Shown here piece by piece: positions 26,474 to 35,593 of a stretch of DNA of 64,000 nt. Source of the stretch: Solobacterium sp. Lineage in GTDB: Bacteria > Bacillota_I > Bacilli_A > Erysipelotrichales > Erysipelotrichaceae. Each line of letters starts with the position of its first letter. The first letter of the stretch is position 1. The notes below the pieces were generated by a model. That model was not told where the DNA came from. It ran no database searches and saw only the letters and a program-made list of their open reading frames with translations. The DNA lies in assembly GCA_017404505.1 (NCBI GenBank), contig JAFRCE010000007.1, forward strand, positions 1-64,000, written 5' to 3'. The translations under genes and the position numbers were made by a program.

Positions 26474-27999
26474 CATGCATGTTTTCCGTGCTGCGGGGAA
26501 GGATGTTTTGCCTGCCAGTTGTTGCGGCAGTACAGCAGCATCTTCTCCTTCAGTTTGGCGGCCAGTTCTTTCTTGAACACGCCCGGTTTCACACGCCATG
26601 TCCAGGCCGGCGCTTTGCCGCTTGGATCGTTGAAGCGTGCTTCACTGCCGAGTTCCAGAAGGTCCTGCATCTGCACGATGGCAAGATCACAAACCGATCC
26701 GTAGGCAGCTCTGAGGATGCCCCAGGTAAAGCCTTCCTTCTCATTGAGTCCGAGGTATTCCGCGGCCCGTTTGATGCGGGCAGCCTGATTTTTGTCGTTC
26801 TTCCAGCCCATCAGCGTGTCGTTGTCATGGGTACCGGTATAGACCACGGAGTTATGGTCGTACTGGAACGGCATGTAGATCGAACCCGGATCGTTGGGAT
26901 CAAACGCATACTGAAGGATCTTCATGCCCGGATAGCCGCTTTCTCTGACCATGGCCATGAATTCCGGAGTCAGCTGACCGAGATCTTCAACGATGATCTG
27001 CAGTTTGCCGAGCCGCTGTTCCATCTGACGGAACAGATCCAGTCCCGGACCCTTGCGCCAATGGCCTCTGGTCGCGTCTTCGTCATTGGCGGGGATCGCG
27101 AAGAAGGCGTTGTATCCCTGGAAATGATCGATACGGATCATGTCGCACATACTGTCGAGGTGCGCGACGCGGTCGATCCACCAGCGGTAATTGTCGTGCC
27201 GCATGTGTTCCCAGTTGAACAGCGGATTGCCCCACTTCTGGCCGCGAGGATGAGTGCCGTCCGGACCGAAGCCGGAGACAAACGTCATCTCACTGCGGTC
27301 GTTCATTTCGAACTGTTCCGGATGTGACCAGACATCGATGGAATCGGCCGCGATATAGAACGGCAGGTCGCCGATGATCTGAATGCCGCTGTCATTGGCA
27401 TATTTCTTCATCGCTTTCATCTGCTGGAAGAAGAAAAACTGCACGCGCTCATAGAAAAGCACTTCGTCCTTGCATTCTTCCGCCAGTCTTCTGACTTCCT
27501 CGCTGTTGTGGCGGCGCAGTTCATGCGGCCACTGCGTCCACGGCTTGCCCTTCTGATGATCCTTGATGGCCATGAATACGGCGTAGTCACGCAGCCAGGA
27601 AGATGTTCTCAGAAAGTCGAGATAGGCATCCGGATGGCGGAGGGCGAGACGATCGGTCGCTTTATGCAGAAGTTTGTTGCGTTCGTTATAGAGAATGCCG
27701 TAGTCGACATGTTCAATATCCTTGTACCAGACGACTGCCTCGCATTCTTCCCGCGTCAGATAGCCGTCCCTGATCAGATCGTCCAGATCGATCAGATAGG
27801 TGCTGCCGGCAAAGGAAGAGAGTGACTGGTACGGTGAATTGCCGTAGCCGGTCGGGCTGATCGGCAGGATCTGCCAGAATGTCTGTCCGGCGTCCGCCAG
27901 AAAATCTATAAACTCGCGGGCTGCCTTTCCCATCGTGCCGATACCGTATTCCGACGGCAATGATGTGATCGGCATGAGAATCCCTGCACTTCTGATCAT
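26473..27999 (-). CDS. malQ: 4-alpha-glucanotransferase (amylomaltase)
   Basis: A 508-residue GH77 enzyme. It moves maltooligosaccharide units between glucans and so recycles the short chains left by debranching. Signatures are GILMPITSLPSEYGIGTMG at the start, LPISPTGYGNSPYQSLS, IRIDHFQGY (nucleophile Asp), IIVEDLGQLTPEF (Glu) and YTGTHDNDT (Asp). It lies downstream of rlmH in the same orientation but after a terminator and with its own TATAAT-containing upstream region and AAGGAGG site. Confidence 0.97.
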   Translation of the reverse strand: MIRSAGILMPITSLPSEYGIGTMGKAAREFIDFLADAGQTFWQILPISPTGYGNSPYQSLSSFAGSTYLIDLDDLIRDGYLTREECEAVVWYKDIEHVDYGILYNERNKLLHKATDRLALRHPDAYLDFLRTSSWLRDYAVFMAIKDHQKGKPWTQWPHELRRHNSEEVRRLAEECKDEVLFYERVQFFFFQQMKAMKKYANDSGIQIIGDLPFYIAADSIDVWSHPEQFEMNDRSEMTFVSGFGPDGTHPRGQKWGNPLFNWEHMRHDNYRWWIDRVAHLDSMCDMIRIDHFQGYNAFFAIPANDEDATRGHWRKGPGLDLFRQMEQRLGKLQIIVEDLGQLTPEFMAMVRESGYPGMKILQYAFDPNDPGSIYMPFQYDHNSVVYTGTHDNDTLMGWKNDKNQAARIKRAAEYLGLNEKEGFTWGILRAAYGSVCDLAIVQMQDLLELGSEARFNDPSGKAPAWTWRVKPGVFKKELAAKLKEKMLLYCRNNWQAKHPSPQHGKHA

Positions 28000-28042
28000 A
28001 TGAAATTGTCCTCCTTGAAAAACTCATTCAATTATACAACAT

Positions 28043-28079
28043 AAAAAGCGAATCCTGCGATCAGATAGAGGATTCACTT
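28043..28079 (-). terminator. Terminator after rlmH
   Basis: An AGTGAATCCT / AGGATTCGCT stem (28069-28078 with 28047-28056, one wobble) followed by TTTTTAT on the minus strand. It overlaps the rlmH stop codon. Confidence 0.8.
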
Positions 28080-28550
28080 ATGATAAGGCTCATGATGGAG
28101 GATCCGGAAGCTGCGGTAGATCTGTTCGAGGACGATGATGCGGCACAGCTGATGCGGAAACGTGTTGTCAGACAGTTTCCAGCGCATGTCCGCCCTTCTG
28201 ATCAGTGCCTCGGAAACACCCAGCGACCCGCCGATGACAAACGCGATGCGGCTGCGGGAATGATTGTAAAGATCCTGTATCTTCGCCGCCAGACCCTCTG
28301 AATCACATGGCTTACCGGCCAGATCCAGCAGAATGACGTACTCGTCCTCACGCAGCTGCTTCAGGATCTTTTCCCCTTCTTTGTTTTTCACGATCGTGTT
28401 TTCCGCCTCCGAATTGCTTTCCGGCGCTTTCTCGTCGGCGACCTCACACACTTCGATCTTTTCGTACGGCCGGATCCGCTTGAGATATTCCTGAATGCCT
28501 TCCTGCATCCATTTTTCCTTCACCCGGCCGCAGGCAACGATACGGATCAT
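28074..28550 (-). CDS. rlmH: 23S rRNA pseudouridine-1915 N3-methyltransferase
   Basis: A 158-residue SPOUT-fold methyltransferase acting on the large ribosomal subunit. The knot and SAM site are visible in FVIGGSLGVSEAL, and the C-terminal helix LCRIIVLEQIYRSFRILHHEPYHK is strongly conserved in the family. Order walJ, htrA-like, rlmH matches Bacillus and Staphylococcus. The start codon is immediately after the HtrA-like gene. Confidence 0.97.
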   Translation of the reverse strand: MIRIVACGRVKEKWMQEGIQEYLKRIRPYEKIEVCEVADEKAPESNSEAENTIVKNKEGEKILKQLREDEYVILLDLAGKPCDSEGLAAKIQDLYNHSRSRIAFVIGGSLGVSEALIRRADMRWKLSDNTFPHQLCRIIVLEQIYRSFRILHHEPYHK

Positions 28551-29572
28551 TATTCCAGCACCACACTCAGCATGATCGTTTCATGATCACGGAAAACCTG
28601 CAGTTCGACCGTATCACCGTACTGGTACTGATACATGCGGCTCATCAGATCATTGCTGTTGCGGATCGTTTCGCCGTTGATCTGCAGCAGAACATCGCCG
28701 GGCAGAATCCCGTTGTCACTCAGAACGTCACATACCAGCACACCGTTCACAGCGTCCAGCTGCAGACCGCGGGTGCTCTTTTCATAGGAACGAAGATCCG
28801 CGACACTGCGTATCACGGATGCCAGTGATCCGCGGGTGACAGAACCCTCGGTTTTCAGTTCTTCAGCGGCCAGTCTGACTTCATTGATACTGACGGCGAC
28901 ACTGAGCCGTTCGCTGCCGACGGTACTGCGGCCCTGCAGCATACCGATCACGGCGCCGCCCTGATCAAGAAGCGGACCGCCGATGCAGTCCTGCACGATC
29001 TGCGCGTCGGTTTCGATCACGCTGGCCGGCCACAGGGAAGCGCTGCTGAGACGGCGCTGGCCCGGTTCGGAGACGATGCCGAAGCTGACCATACTGCTGC
29101 CGGTGCTGTTCCTGCGGCCGCTGACCGCCAGCACGTATTCACCCTGTTCGATCAGGGAGCTGTCCGCCAGCTTGCTGAGGCGCACTTCAAAGCCGGGCTG
29201 CAGCTTCAGCAACATGATACCGGTCGCTTCGTCACGGCCGACGATGGCTGCCGTAAGCGGCGCGCTGCTGTCAAAGAACACCGTCACTTCACCGCTGTCG
29301 GAATACAGATCGCTGCTGGTAATGATATACAGATCGTTTTCCTCACGGCTGTAGACAAAGCCGCTGCCGGCGCGGGTACCGCTCTGAATCGAGACGACCG
29401 AGCTGCGGTTGGCTTCCAGAATGCCGGTCAAATCCGTCGTGTAGTCGGTTACCGTCGTCTGGGTAATCTGCGGTATACCCGGCTGGGCTGAACTGAGCGA
29501 GCTAAGACTGATTGTCAGCCAGAGATTCCATACCAGCAAACCAGCAAACAGTACCAGGATCCATTTCTTCAT
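28550..29572 (-). CDS. HtrA-like membrane-anchored PDZ protein with no catalytic triad
   Basis: A 340-residue protein with an N-terminal membrane anchor (about 4-24), a trypsin-like domain (about 45-235) and a PDZ domain (about 265-335: GILPGDVLLQINGETI). It sits exactly where htrA sits beside walJ and rlmH in other Firmicutes. All three catalytic positions are changed: the usual THxxH-type His is Asp88 (IITSSDLY), the usual Asp is Gly118 (DEATGIM), and the usual GNSGGP Ser is Ile197 (DCIGGP). It is therefore likely a non-proteolytic binding protein. It overlaps walJ by 71 bases but has a good AGGAG site, so the start is credible. Confidence 0.85.
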   Translation of the reverse strand: MKKWILVLFAGLLVWNLWLTISLSSLSSAQPGIPQITQTTVTDYTTDLTGILEANRSSVVSIQSGTRAGSGFVYSREENDLYIITSSDLYSDSGEVTVFFDSSAPLTAAIVGRDEATGIMLLKLQPGFEVRLSKLADSSLIEQGEYVLAVSGRRNSTGSSMVSFGIVSEPGQRRLSSASLWPASVIETDAQIVQDCIGGPLLDQGGAVIGMLQGRSTVGSERLSVAVSINEVRLAAEELKTEGSVTRGSLASVIRSVADLRSYEKSTRGLQLDAVNGVLVCDVLSDNGILPGDVLLQINGETIRNSNDLMSRMYQYQYGDTVELQVFRDHETIMLSVVLE

Positions 29573-30320
29573 CGCTGTCTCCTTTCCTGATCATTTCAAA
29601 CTGTCCGGCGGCGCAGACGACCAGATCACGGCCGATCTTTTCCGGCTGTTTTCTCAGCTGCGAAGCCGTCGTTTCCAGGGCGAGCTCACGGGTGTTCGCT
29701 TCCTGGGATATATGGGCCAGGATGATCATCCTGGTAGCGGGCGTGATGCAGCGGGAGAGGATATCGGCGCAGTCCTGATTGCACAGATGTCCCTGATCGC
29801 TGTAGATGCGGGCTTTGAGATACTGCGGCCGGCGGGTCCGCATCAGCATCGCCGGATCATGGTTGCTTTCCATGACATAATAATCGGCACCGGCGATCAG
29901 CGGCAGATAGCTTTCGTTGACGTAGCCGGTATCGGTGATATAGACAAGTTTTTCCTGGCCGTTCTCAATGATGTAGCCGCTCGTATTGCGGGCATCGTGG
30001 GACAGGGCAAGCGGCGTGATCGTCAGGGAGCCGACGGAAAACGGCATGCGGCTGACGATGTTGGCCCGGCAGATATCGGCAATATCGACCGGTGAATACA
30101 TTTCATAGCCGGCAAAATGACGGATCTGGGCAATATGGTCGCTGTGGTCATGGGTGATCAGCACGGCGCTGATCTCATCCCGGTTCACCTGCAGGGCACT
30201 GAAACAGGAACGCAGATACTTCAGCGTCGAACCGCAGTCGATGACCAGACGGGTAGAACCGTCGCGGACGATAAAGCAGTTGCCTTTTGATCCGCTGGCC
30301 AGCAGAGCGAAGCGCATCAT
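29502..30320 (-). CDS. walJ: MBL-fold exonuclease-like protein WalJ/YycJ
   Basis: A 272-residue metallo-beta-lactamase-fold hydrolase. The metal-binding motif THDHSDH is near residue 58, with LSHDARN and YITDTGYV further on and a late His in ILAHIS. B. subtilis YycJ/WalJ is a 5'-3' DNA exonuclease-like protein linked to mismatch repair and cell-wall regulation. walR and walK, normally upstream, are absent here; instead an M23 peptidase gene precedes it with an ATGA overlap. The C-terminal tail is acidic and overlaps the next gene. Confidence 0.92.
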   Translation of the reverse strand: MMRFALLASGSKGNCFIVRDGSTRLVIDCGSTLKYLRSCFSALQVNRDEISAVLITHDHSDHIAQIRHFAGYEMYSPVDIADICRANIVSRMPFSVGSLTITPLALSHDARNTSGYIIENGQEKLVYITDTGYVNESYLPLIAGADYYVMESNHDPAMLMRTRRPQYLKARIYSDQGHLCNQDCADILSRCITPATRMIILAHISQEANTRELALETTASQLRKQPEKIGRDLVVCAAGQFEMIRKGDSDEEMDPGTVCWFAGMESLADNQS

Positions 30321-31816
30321 TGGTAAGGCACCGTGTCACACGGCAGATAGCCGTTGCAGGCATCGACGTTCTTGTCGCCGATCTGCACCATGAAGTGCAC
30401 GTGCGGTCCGGTCGCAAGGCCGGTCATGCCGATATGACCGATCACCTGTCCCTTCGTTACGATCGTGCCTTCCGGCAGTTCACTCAGTTCCCGCATGTGG
30501 CCGTAGTACGTTTTATATCCGTTGTTGTGATTGATCACGACATAGTTGCCGTTGATGGCCTGATAGGCGTTGGTTTCAATGACGCCGGTATCCGCCGCGT
30601 AGACGTCGCCCCAGCGGTCATACTGGTTGACGATATCCGTGCCTTCGTGGCCGAAGTAGCAGCCGTAGCCGCATGAGATGGCCGGGTTTTCCACCGGGAA
30701 GCGGTAAACGCCGGTGCCGACGTCGGGCAGCTGCTGGGTGCCCAGGGCGATAACCTCGCTCTGCGGCTCCTGGATCATGACACTCGATTTCTCGGTACCG
30801 TTGACCAGAACGCCGTTGATCCACCGCTCGGCATAGAGAACGTTGCGGGCGCCGTTGATGCCGTTCTGCCGTACTTCCCGCTCACCGAGGATCAGATTGG
30901 AATCCTCCACATAGGCCGTTTCAAAATAGACCGGCATCTGTCTGAGACTGTCTTTTTCGACGATGATATCGATCGGCGGCGTGAAGTAGGTAACACACAG
31001 CTCGTCGCCTTCCTTGAGCAGCTGGTCGACACTGGAAATCTTGTCCCGGTTGATGTTCATGACCTGGGTCGCGGAAAGACCGTGGTTCTTGGAACCGACA
31101 CCGGCCACCGTGTCATAGGCCTGCACGGTATAGTATTCCAGCTGCGGATCGTCACCGTATTTCAGATATTCCAGCACTTCGTATTCGGTCCGCTTGATCT
31201 CCTCGATCGGCGCGTAGTCACGGCTGATGGAGATCGTCTGGGGAATGGAAACGCTGACGTCGCGGCTGCCGTAGGTTGTAAGAGCTGACTGCTGCTGGCC
31301 GACGATCGCGGAAGGATCCACGAAGTAAGAGATATAGGTGTTCATCGCGTTTTCGTAGATATCCTGGTTGCTGACGAAGATACGCGCGTAGACGCCGTCC
31401 TCGTCCGCGAAGCTGATCGCCGTCGCTTCCAGTGTGAACAGACGGTTGTCGTCGATATAGGCGAGGATCTCATCATCCGCGTCCTCATAGACAAAGTAGC
31501 TTTCCTCTTCGGTCAGATAGACATCCATGCCGAGATCGAGACGGGAATTGGGGAAATCGTCTTCATAGCGTTCGCTGTAGACATCCTTCAGCATCTGATC
31601 CAGACGGGCGGTATTGCGCACGGCACCGACCAGTCTGCCGTCCTGATACAGCATATGAACGATCTGCGGCCGTTCGGTCACCTCCGTCACATGCTGATCG
31701 AACAGACCGATGACCTGATCTTCGGCAGATGCTTTTTCCGCGAAAAAGGAGCCGCTGAAAAACACGATGAAAACAGATGCCGCAAAACATACTATGACAG
31801 TCAGAATTTTTTTCAT
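30317..31816 (-). CDS. Membrane-anchored M23 family peptidoglycan endopeptidase
   Basis: A 499-residue protein with an N-terminal signal/anchor (MKKILTVIVCFAASVFIVFF). A long extracellular part includes a LysM-like stretch (YYTVQAYDTVAGVGSK, about 240-290) and a G5-like stretch (about 300-360). The C-terminal LytM/M23 domain has zinc-binding HEGTDI, then NHNNGYKTYYGHM and HVHFMV, so it looks active. Such enzymes cut peptide cross-links in the wall during growth or division. ATG 31816 has an AGGAG site. It overlaps walJ by ATGA, suggesting one transcript. Confidence 0.92.
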   Translation of the reverse strand: MKKILTVIVCFAASVFIVFFSGSFFAEKASAEDQVIGLFDQHVTEVTERPQIVHMLYQDGRLVGAVRNTARLDQMLKDVYSERYEDDFPNSRLDLGMDVYLTEEESYFVYEDADDEILAYIDDNRLFTLEATAISFADEDGVYARIFVSNQDIYENAMNTYISYFVDPSAIVGQQQSALTTYGSRDVSVSIPQTISISRDYAPIEEIKRTEYEVLEYLKYGDDPQLEYYTVQAYDTVAGVGSKNHGLSATQVMNINRDKISSVDQLLKEGDELCVTYFTPPIDIIVEKDSLRQMPVYFETAYVEDSNLILGEREVRQNGINGARNVLYAERWINGVLVNGTEKSSVMIQEPQSEVIALGTQQLPDVGTGVYRFPVENPAISCGYGCYFGHEGTDIVNQYDRWGDVYAADTGVIETNAYQAINGNYVVINHNNGYKTYYGHMRELSELPEGTIVTKGQVIGHIGMTGLATGPHVHFMVQIGDKNVDACNGYLPCDTVPYQ

Positions 31817-31837
31817 CGCAGCTCTCCTTTTCAATTG

Positions 31838-33187
31838 TTACTGTTCCGAAGCGATATTGTACAAAGCGTTGGTCGTGTTTTCAAATGCCAGATACACCTT
31901 GCGGGTCGCGCCGTTACGGTGTTTGGCGATATTGATTTCCAGACGTTCGTTGCCGTCCTTCTGGGCCTGTTCCCGGATCGCCTCGTCATAGTAGGCTTCC
32001 CTGTACAGCATCAGAACGATATCGGCATCCTGTTCGATGGCGCCGGATTCACGCAGGTCGCTGAGCATCGGGTGCTTGTTGTCACGCTGTTCGACGCTGC
32101 GGCTCAGCTGGGAAAGGGCGATGACCGGAACTTCCAGTTCCCTGGCCAGCGCCTTCAGGTTGCGGGAGATATCGGAAATCTCCTGCTGGCGGTTTTCATT
32201 GCGCCGGTTTCCGGATGCGGTGATCAGCTGAATATAGTCGATCAGCACCAGATTCAGCCCGACGTCCGCCTTCAGACGGCGGCACTTGGAGAAGATCTCC
32301 GGCACTTTGATCATCGACGTGTCATCGATATAAATATTAGACATCTTCAGTTCACCGGCCGCTTCGTTCAGACGGTTCCAGTCGGCGTCATTCAGCCGGC
32401 CGGTACGCAGCTTGTCACCGGGAATATGGCTCTTGGCGCTGAGCAGACGCATGGCCAGCTGTTCGGCCGCCATTTCCAGCGAGAAGATGGCAACCGCGCC
32501 GCGCGGCTGATAGGCGGCGACATTCATCGCCATATTCAGCGCCACGGCGGTCTTGCCCATCGCCGGACGGGCCGCCAGAACGATCAGATCGCCTTTCTGC
32601 AGTCCATGCAGGGTATGGTCGAAATCGTTGAAGCCGGTCTTCAGGCCGGTGATATCCGTCCGGTTGTCGGACATTTTCTGAATGTTTTCCAGTACGCCGG
32701 TGATCAGTTCCGGTGAAGTGCGGAATTCATTGGTGCGGCGGTTGCGGGAAATCTCCAGCACCGCCTTTTCGCAGGCGTCGAGATATTCGTTGATATCCGT
32801 CTGGCCGCTGTAGCCTTCCTCCGCCAGGGTTTCCGCCGCTTCGATCATCTTGCGGATGACCGCCTTGTCATGAACCATGTTGACATAGCTTTTGACATTG
32901 GCGCTGGTCACGGAAGCGTCGGACAGATCGGACAGATAGGAAACGCCGCCGCATTTGTCGAGCATATCCATATCTTTCAGGCGGGTCACGACGGTTGTCA
33001 GGTCGATTCTCTCACCCTGTTTATACAGACTGTCGATGGCCAGAAAGATCCGGCGGTTGGCTTCGACGAAGAAATCTTCCTCACTCAGGCCTTCCTCCAT
33101 GGCAATGCGCGCCGCGGAGGGATATACCATCATGTTGCCAAGCAGGGTGGCTTCTGCCTCCGGGGCAGAGGGTAACACTCTGGCCAT
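31838..33187 (-). CDS. dnaB: Replicative DNA helicase DnaB
   Basis: A 449-residue hexameric helicase (called DnaC in Bacillus). The N-terminal domain (1-~150, LPSAPEAEATLLGNMM) precedes the RecA-like core with Walker A AARPAMGKTAVALN, LVLIDYIQLI and the arginine-finger region. The start is ambiguous by two codons: ATG 33187 has better spacing from GGGAG than ATG 33193. It overlaps or abuts rplI, a standard Firmicutes arrangement. Confidence 0.97.
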   Translation of the reverse strand: MARVLPSAPEAEATLLGNMMVYPSAARIAMEEGLSEEDFFVEANRRIFLAIDSLYKQGERIDLTTVVTRLKDMDMLDKCGGVSYLSDLSDASVTSANVKSYVNMVHDKAVIRKMIEAAETLAEEGYSGQTDINEYLDACEKAVLEISRNRRTNEFRTSPELITGVLENIQKMSDNRTDITGLKTGFNDFDHTLHGLQKGDLIVLAARPAMGKTAVALNMAMNVAAYQPRGAVAIFSLEMAAEQLAMRLLSAKSHIPGDKLRTGRLNDADWNRLNEAAGELKMSNIYIDDTSMIKVPEIFSKCRRLKADVGLNLVLIDYIQLITASGNRRNENRQQEISDISRNLKALARELEVPVIALSQLSRSVEQRDNKHPMLSDLRESGAIEQDADIVLMLYREAYYDEAIREQAQKDGNERLEINIAKHRNGATRKVYLAFENTTNALYNIASEQ

Positions 33188-33189
33188 GA

Positions 33190-33636
33190 TCATTCACTCC
33201 CGAGCAGCTGGACCCGGATCGTGCCGATGACGTTCTTATGCAGTTCGACACGCACTTTGGTAATGCCGAGGCTCTGGATCGGACTGGTGTCGAGGATCTT
33301 GCGCTTGTCGATCTTGATGCCCTGCTTGTTCAGGGCTTCGGCGATCTGCTTGGTGGAAACCGAGCCGAATACTTTGCCTTCCTTACCGGATTTGACCTGG
33401 AAGGTCAGAAGCATCTTTTCAAGACGGGCAGCAGTTTCTCTGGCTTCTTCTTCCCGTTTCGCTTCTTCGGCGGCTTCCACAGCCTTCTGATCCGAAAGGA
33501 TCTCAAGGCTCTTTTTTGTTTCCGCCACGGCCAGACCTCTGGCAATCAGAAAATTGCGGGCATATCCGTCGGCCACGTTGACGATATCGCCTTTTTTGCC
33601 GACCTTTTTCACATCCTGTTTAAGAATCACTCTCAT
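33190..33636 (-). CDS. rplI: Large-subunit ribosomal protein bL9
   Basis: A 148-residue ribosomal protein of normal length. The N-terminal RNA-binding domain starts MRVILKQDVKKVGKKGDIVNVADGYARNFLI, followed by a long central helix and a C-terminal domain (FGSVSTKQIAEALNKQGIKIDKRKI). It binds 23S rRNA at the base of the L1 stalk. It overlaps gdpP by 17 bases. Confidence 0.98.
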   Translation of the reverse strand: MRVILKQDVKKVGKKGDIVNVADGYARNFLIARGLAVAETKKSLEILSDQKAVEAAEEAKREEEARETAARLEKMLLTFQVKSGKEGKVFGSVSTKQIAEALNKQGIKIDKRKILDTSPIQSLGITKVRVELHKNVIGTIRVQLLGSE

Positions 33637-35593
33637 CTGCTTTTTCCTCCTTGAAATATGTCTCGAGCGTACTGATCAGTTCGGTACGCAGGGCTTCTAC
33701 GGTTGTTTTCGGACGCTGCAGGGCCGCCGCCGCGAGATGACCGCCGCCGCCCATCAGTTCCATGATGCGCTGCACGTTGATCGAACCGTTGGAACGGGCC
33801 GAGATGCAGGTCTCGCCTTTTTCGTTGTCCGCGATGACAAAGGCCGCGTTGACATCCTGAATGGACAGCAGGGAATCCGCCACCTGGGAAATCAGGGAAC
33901 GTGACACGCCGCGTTCGCTGACCGGCGCGATCATAATACCGCCTGGCAGTTTCTCACTGTTCGACATCACGGAACTCTTCAGGGCGAACTCGTCATAGGT
34001 GTCCTTCAGATAGTCATAGGCCTTCTGCGGATCGGCGCCCATTTTACGCAGTTCACTGGCTGCTTCATAGGTCCTGGCGCCGGTGCGCACACGCCATCTC
34101 TGGGTATCGATGATCATACCCGCCAGCATGAAGGTCGCCGCCGTCTCACTGATATCGGTACGTCGAGATACAAACGGAATCATTTCCGTCAGCAGTTCGC
34201 AGGTCGAAGACGCGCCGGCTTCGATGTAGACCAGCACCGGCTTGACGCCCATGTCGGTGGAGCGGCGGTGATGGTCGATGACCACGACCTTCTTGGCCAG
34301 CTCGAGAACCTTGGCGCCGTTGGACTGCTTGACATTGTGATGGTCGGTCATGATGACCAGCGTGTTGTCCTGCAGCTGGTTGATGGCTTCCCCTTCCGTC
34401 ACGAACGTGACTTCCTTCTTCAGTTCCGCCTCATTGGCTTTCATGGCCGCTTCCAGTTTTTCTTCAATACCGCCGGTCTTGGCGATGATCACGCACGGCC
34501 GCCGCAATGCGGAAGCCATACGGGAAAGACAGAGGGCTGAGCCGATGCAGTCAAAGTCAGCTGTCTTATGGCCGCAGACGATGACATTGGACGAGGCCAG
34601 CATCAGATCACGCAGCGCATGCGACATGACACGCACTCTGACACGGCTGCGCTTTTCCGCCGCTTCCGAAGAACCGCCGAAATACTTGACTTCGCCGCCG
34701 GCTGCCTGCACGGCAACCTGGTCGCCGCCGCGGGTCGTGGCAAGATCCATCAGATTGGATACCATTTCATCCATTTCCAGGAAATCGGAAGAACCGCGGG
34801 CGAAGGCCATCGACAGGGTAATGGAAACATCCATTTTCTGAGCCGCTTTACGGACCTTGTTGAGGATCGAGAAATGATCGGCGACGAGGTCGTTGAAGAT
34901 CTTCTCGTTCAGTACCAGCATGTAGCGGTTGTGATTGTTCAGACGGCGGAACAGAATGCCGTGCTGGCTGCAGTATTCATTGACCGGGGTGCGGACGGCC
35001 ATATTGACGGCCGAGACTTCACCTTCGTCGAGATACTGGGTGCTTTCCTCGTAGTTATCGAAACTGAGCATGCCGATGACGACATGTTCGTTGGCATATC
35101 TTTCTTTATAGTTGCTGAGCTCGGTGATGTCCTTGAAGAAAATGATCTGGGCATCCTCCTTGCGGCGGATCTCATAGATGCGGTCATCCAGATTGACCGT
35201 GACGGTGTCGGACTTGCCGGAGATCAGATCGTCCGCTTCCGGAACCCAGGTCAGCAGTTTGTAGCCGACCCGGTCAATGCCGCGCTCGGCGAACAGTTCG
35301 CTCATCCAGGTGACGACATAGTCGTCGTCATAGATCAGAATGCCGATGCCGCCGCTGAGATACGCTTCCCTTGCGGTGCTGCCCAGGGCGTTTTTGACAC
35401 CGATTGACTGCTCTTCCGAAACACTCTGGAACTGTTCGAACAGATAGAACATGGCGCCGCCTTCGATCAGCACGACGATAAACGGCAGCAGCACTTCCTG
35501 CTTCAGCCACAGCCAGAGAACAGCCAGAATGACCAGCTGGATGGCGATGAGAATGATCATGATCCGTTTCAGTTTATTGATTTTCTGATGCAT
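33620..35593 (-). CDS. gdpP: Cyclic-di-AMP phosphodiesterase GdpP
   Basis: A 657-residue membrane protein. Two N-terminal membrane helices (about 10-50) are followed by a PAS-like domain, a degenerate GGDEF domain (about 170-300) and a DHH/DHHA1 phosphodiesterase domain (about 330-650). The latter carries GHKTADFDCIGSAL, MTDHHN and VIDHHRRSTD, all metal-binding motifs. It hydrolyses c-di-AMP and so sets osmotic, potassium and wall homeostasis. Start and order (yybS-gdpP-rplI-dnaB) match other Firmicutes. Confidence 0.96.
   Translation of the reverse strand: MHQKINKLKRIMIILIAIQLVILAVLWLWLKQEVLLPFIVVLIEGGAMFYLFEQFQSVSEEQSIGVKNALGSTAREAYLSGGIGILIYDDDYVVTWMSELFAERGIDRVGYKLLTWVPEADDLISGKSDTVTVNLDDRIYEIRRKEDAQIIFFKDITELSNYKERYANEHVVIGMLSFDNYEESTQYLDEGEVSAVNMAVRTPVNEYCSQHGILFRRLNNHNRYMLVLNEKIFNDLVADHFSILNKVRKAAQKMDVSITLSMAFARGSSDFLEMDEMVSNLMDLATTRGGDQVAVQAAGGEVKYFGGSSEAAEKRSRVRVRVMSHALRDLMLASSNVIVCGHKTADFDCIGSALCLSRMASALRRPCVIIAKTGGIEEKLEAAMKANEAELKKEVTFVTEGEAINQLQDNTLVIMTDHHNVKQSNGAKVLELAKKVVVIDHHRRSTDMGVKPVLVYIEAGASSTCELLTEMIPFVSRRTDISETAATFMLAGMIIDTQRWRVRTGARTYEAASELRKMGADPQKAYDYLKDTYDEFALKSSVMSNSEKLPGGIMIAPVSERGVSRSLISQVADSLLSIQDVNAAFVIADNEKGETCISARSNGSINVQRIMELMGGGGHLAAAALQRPKTTVEALRTELISTLETYFKEEKADESDS

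Noticed and set aside
28550-29572. Active HtrA protease
   Set aside because: The fold and position match HtrA but none of the three catalytic residues is present.
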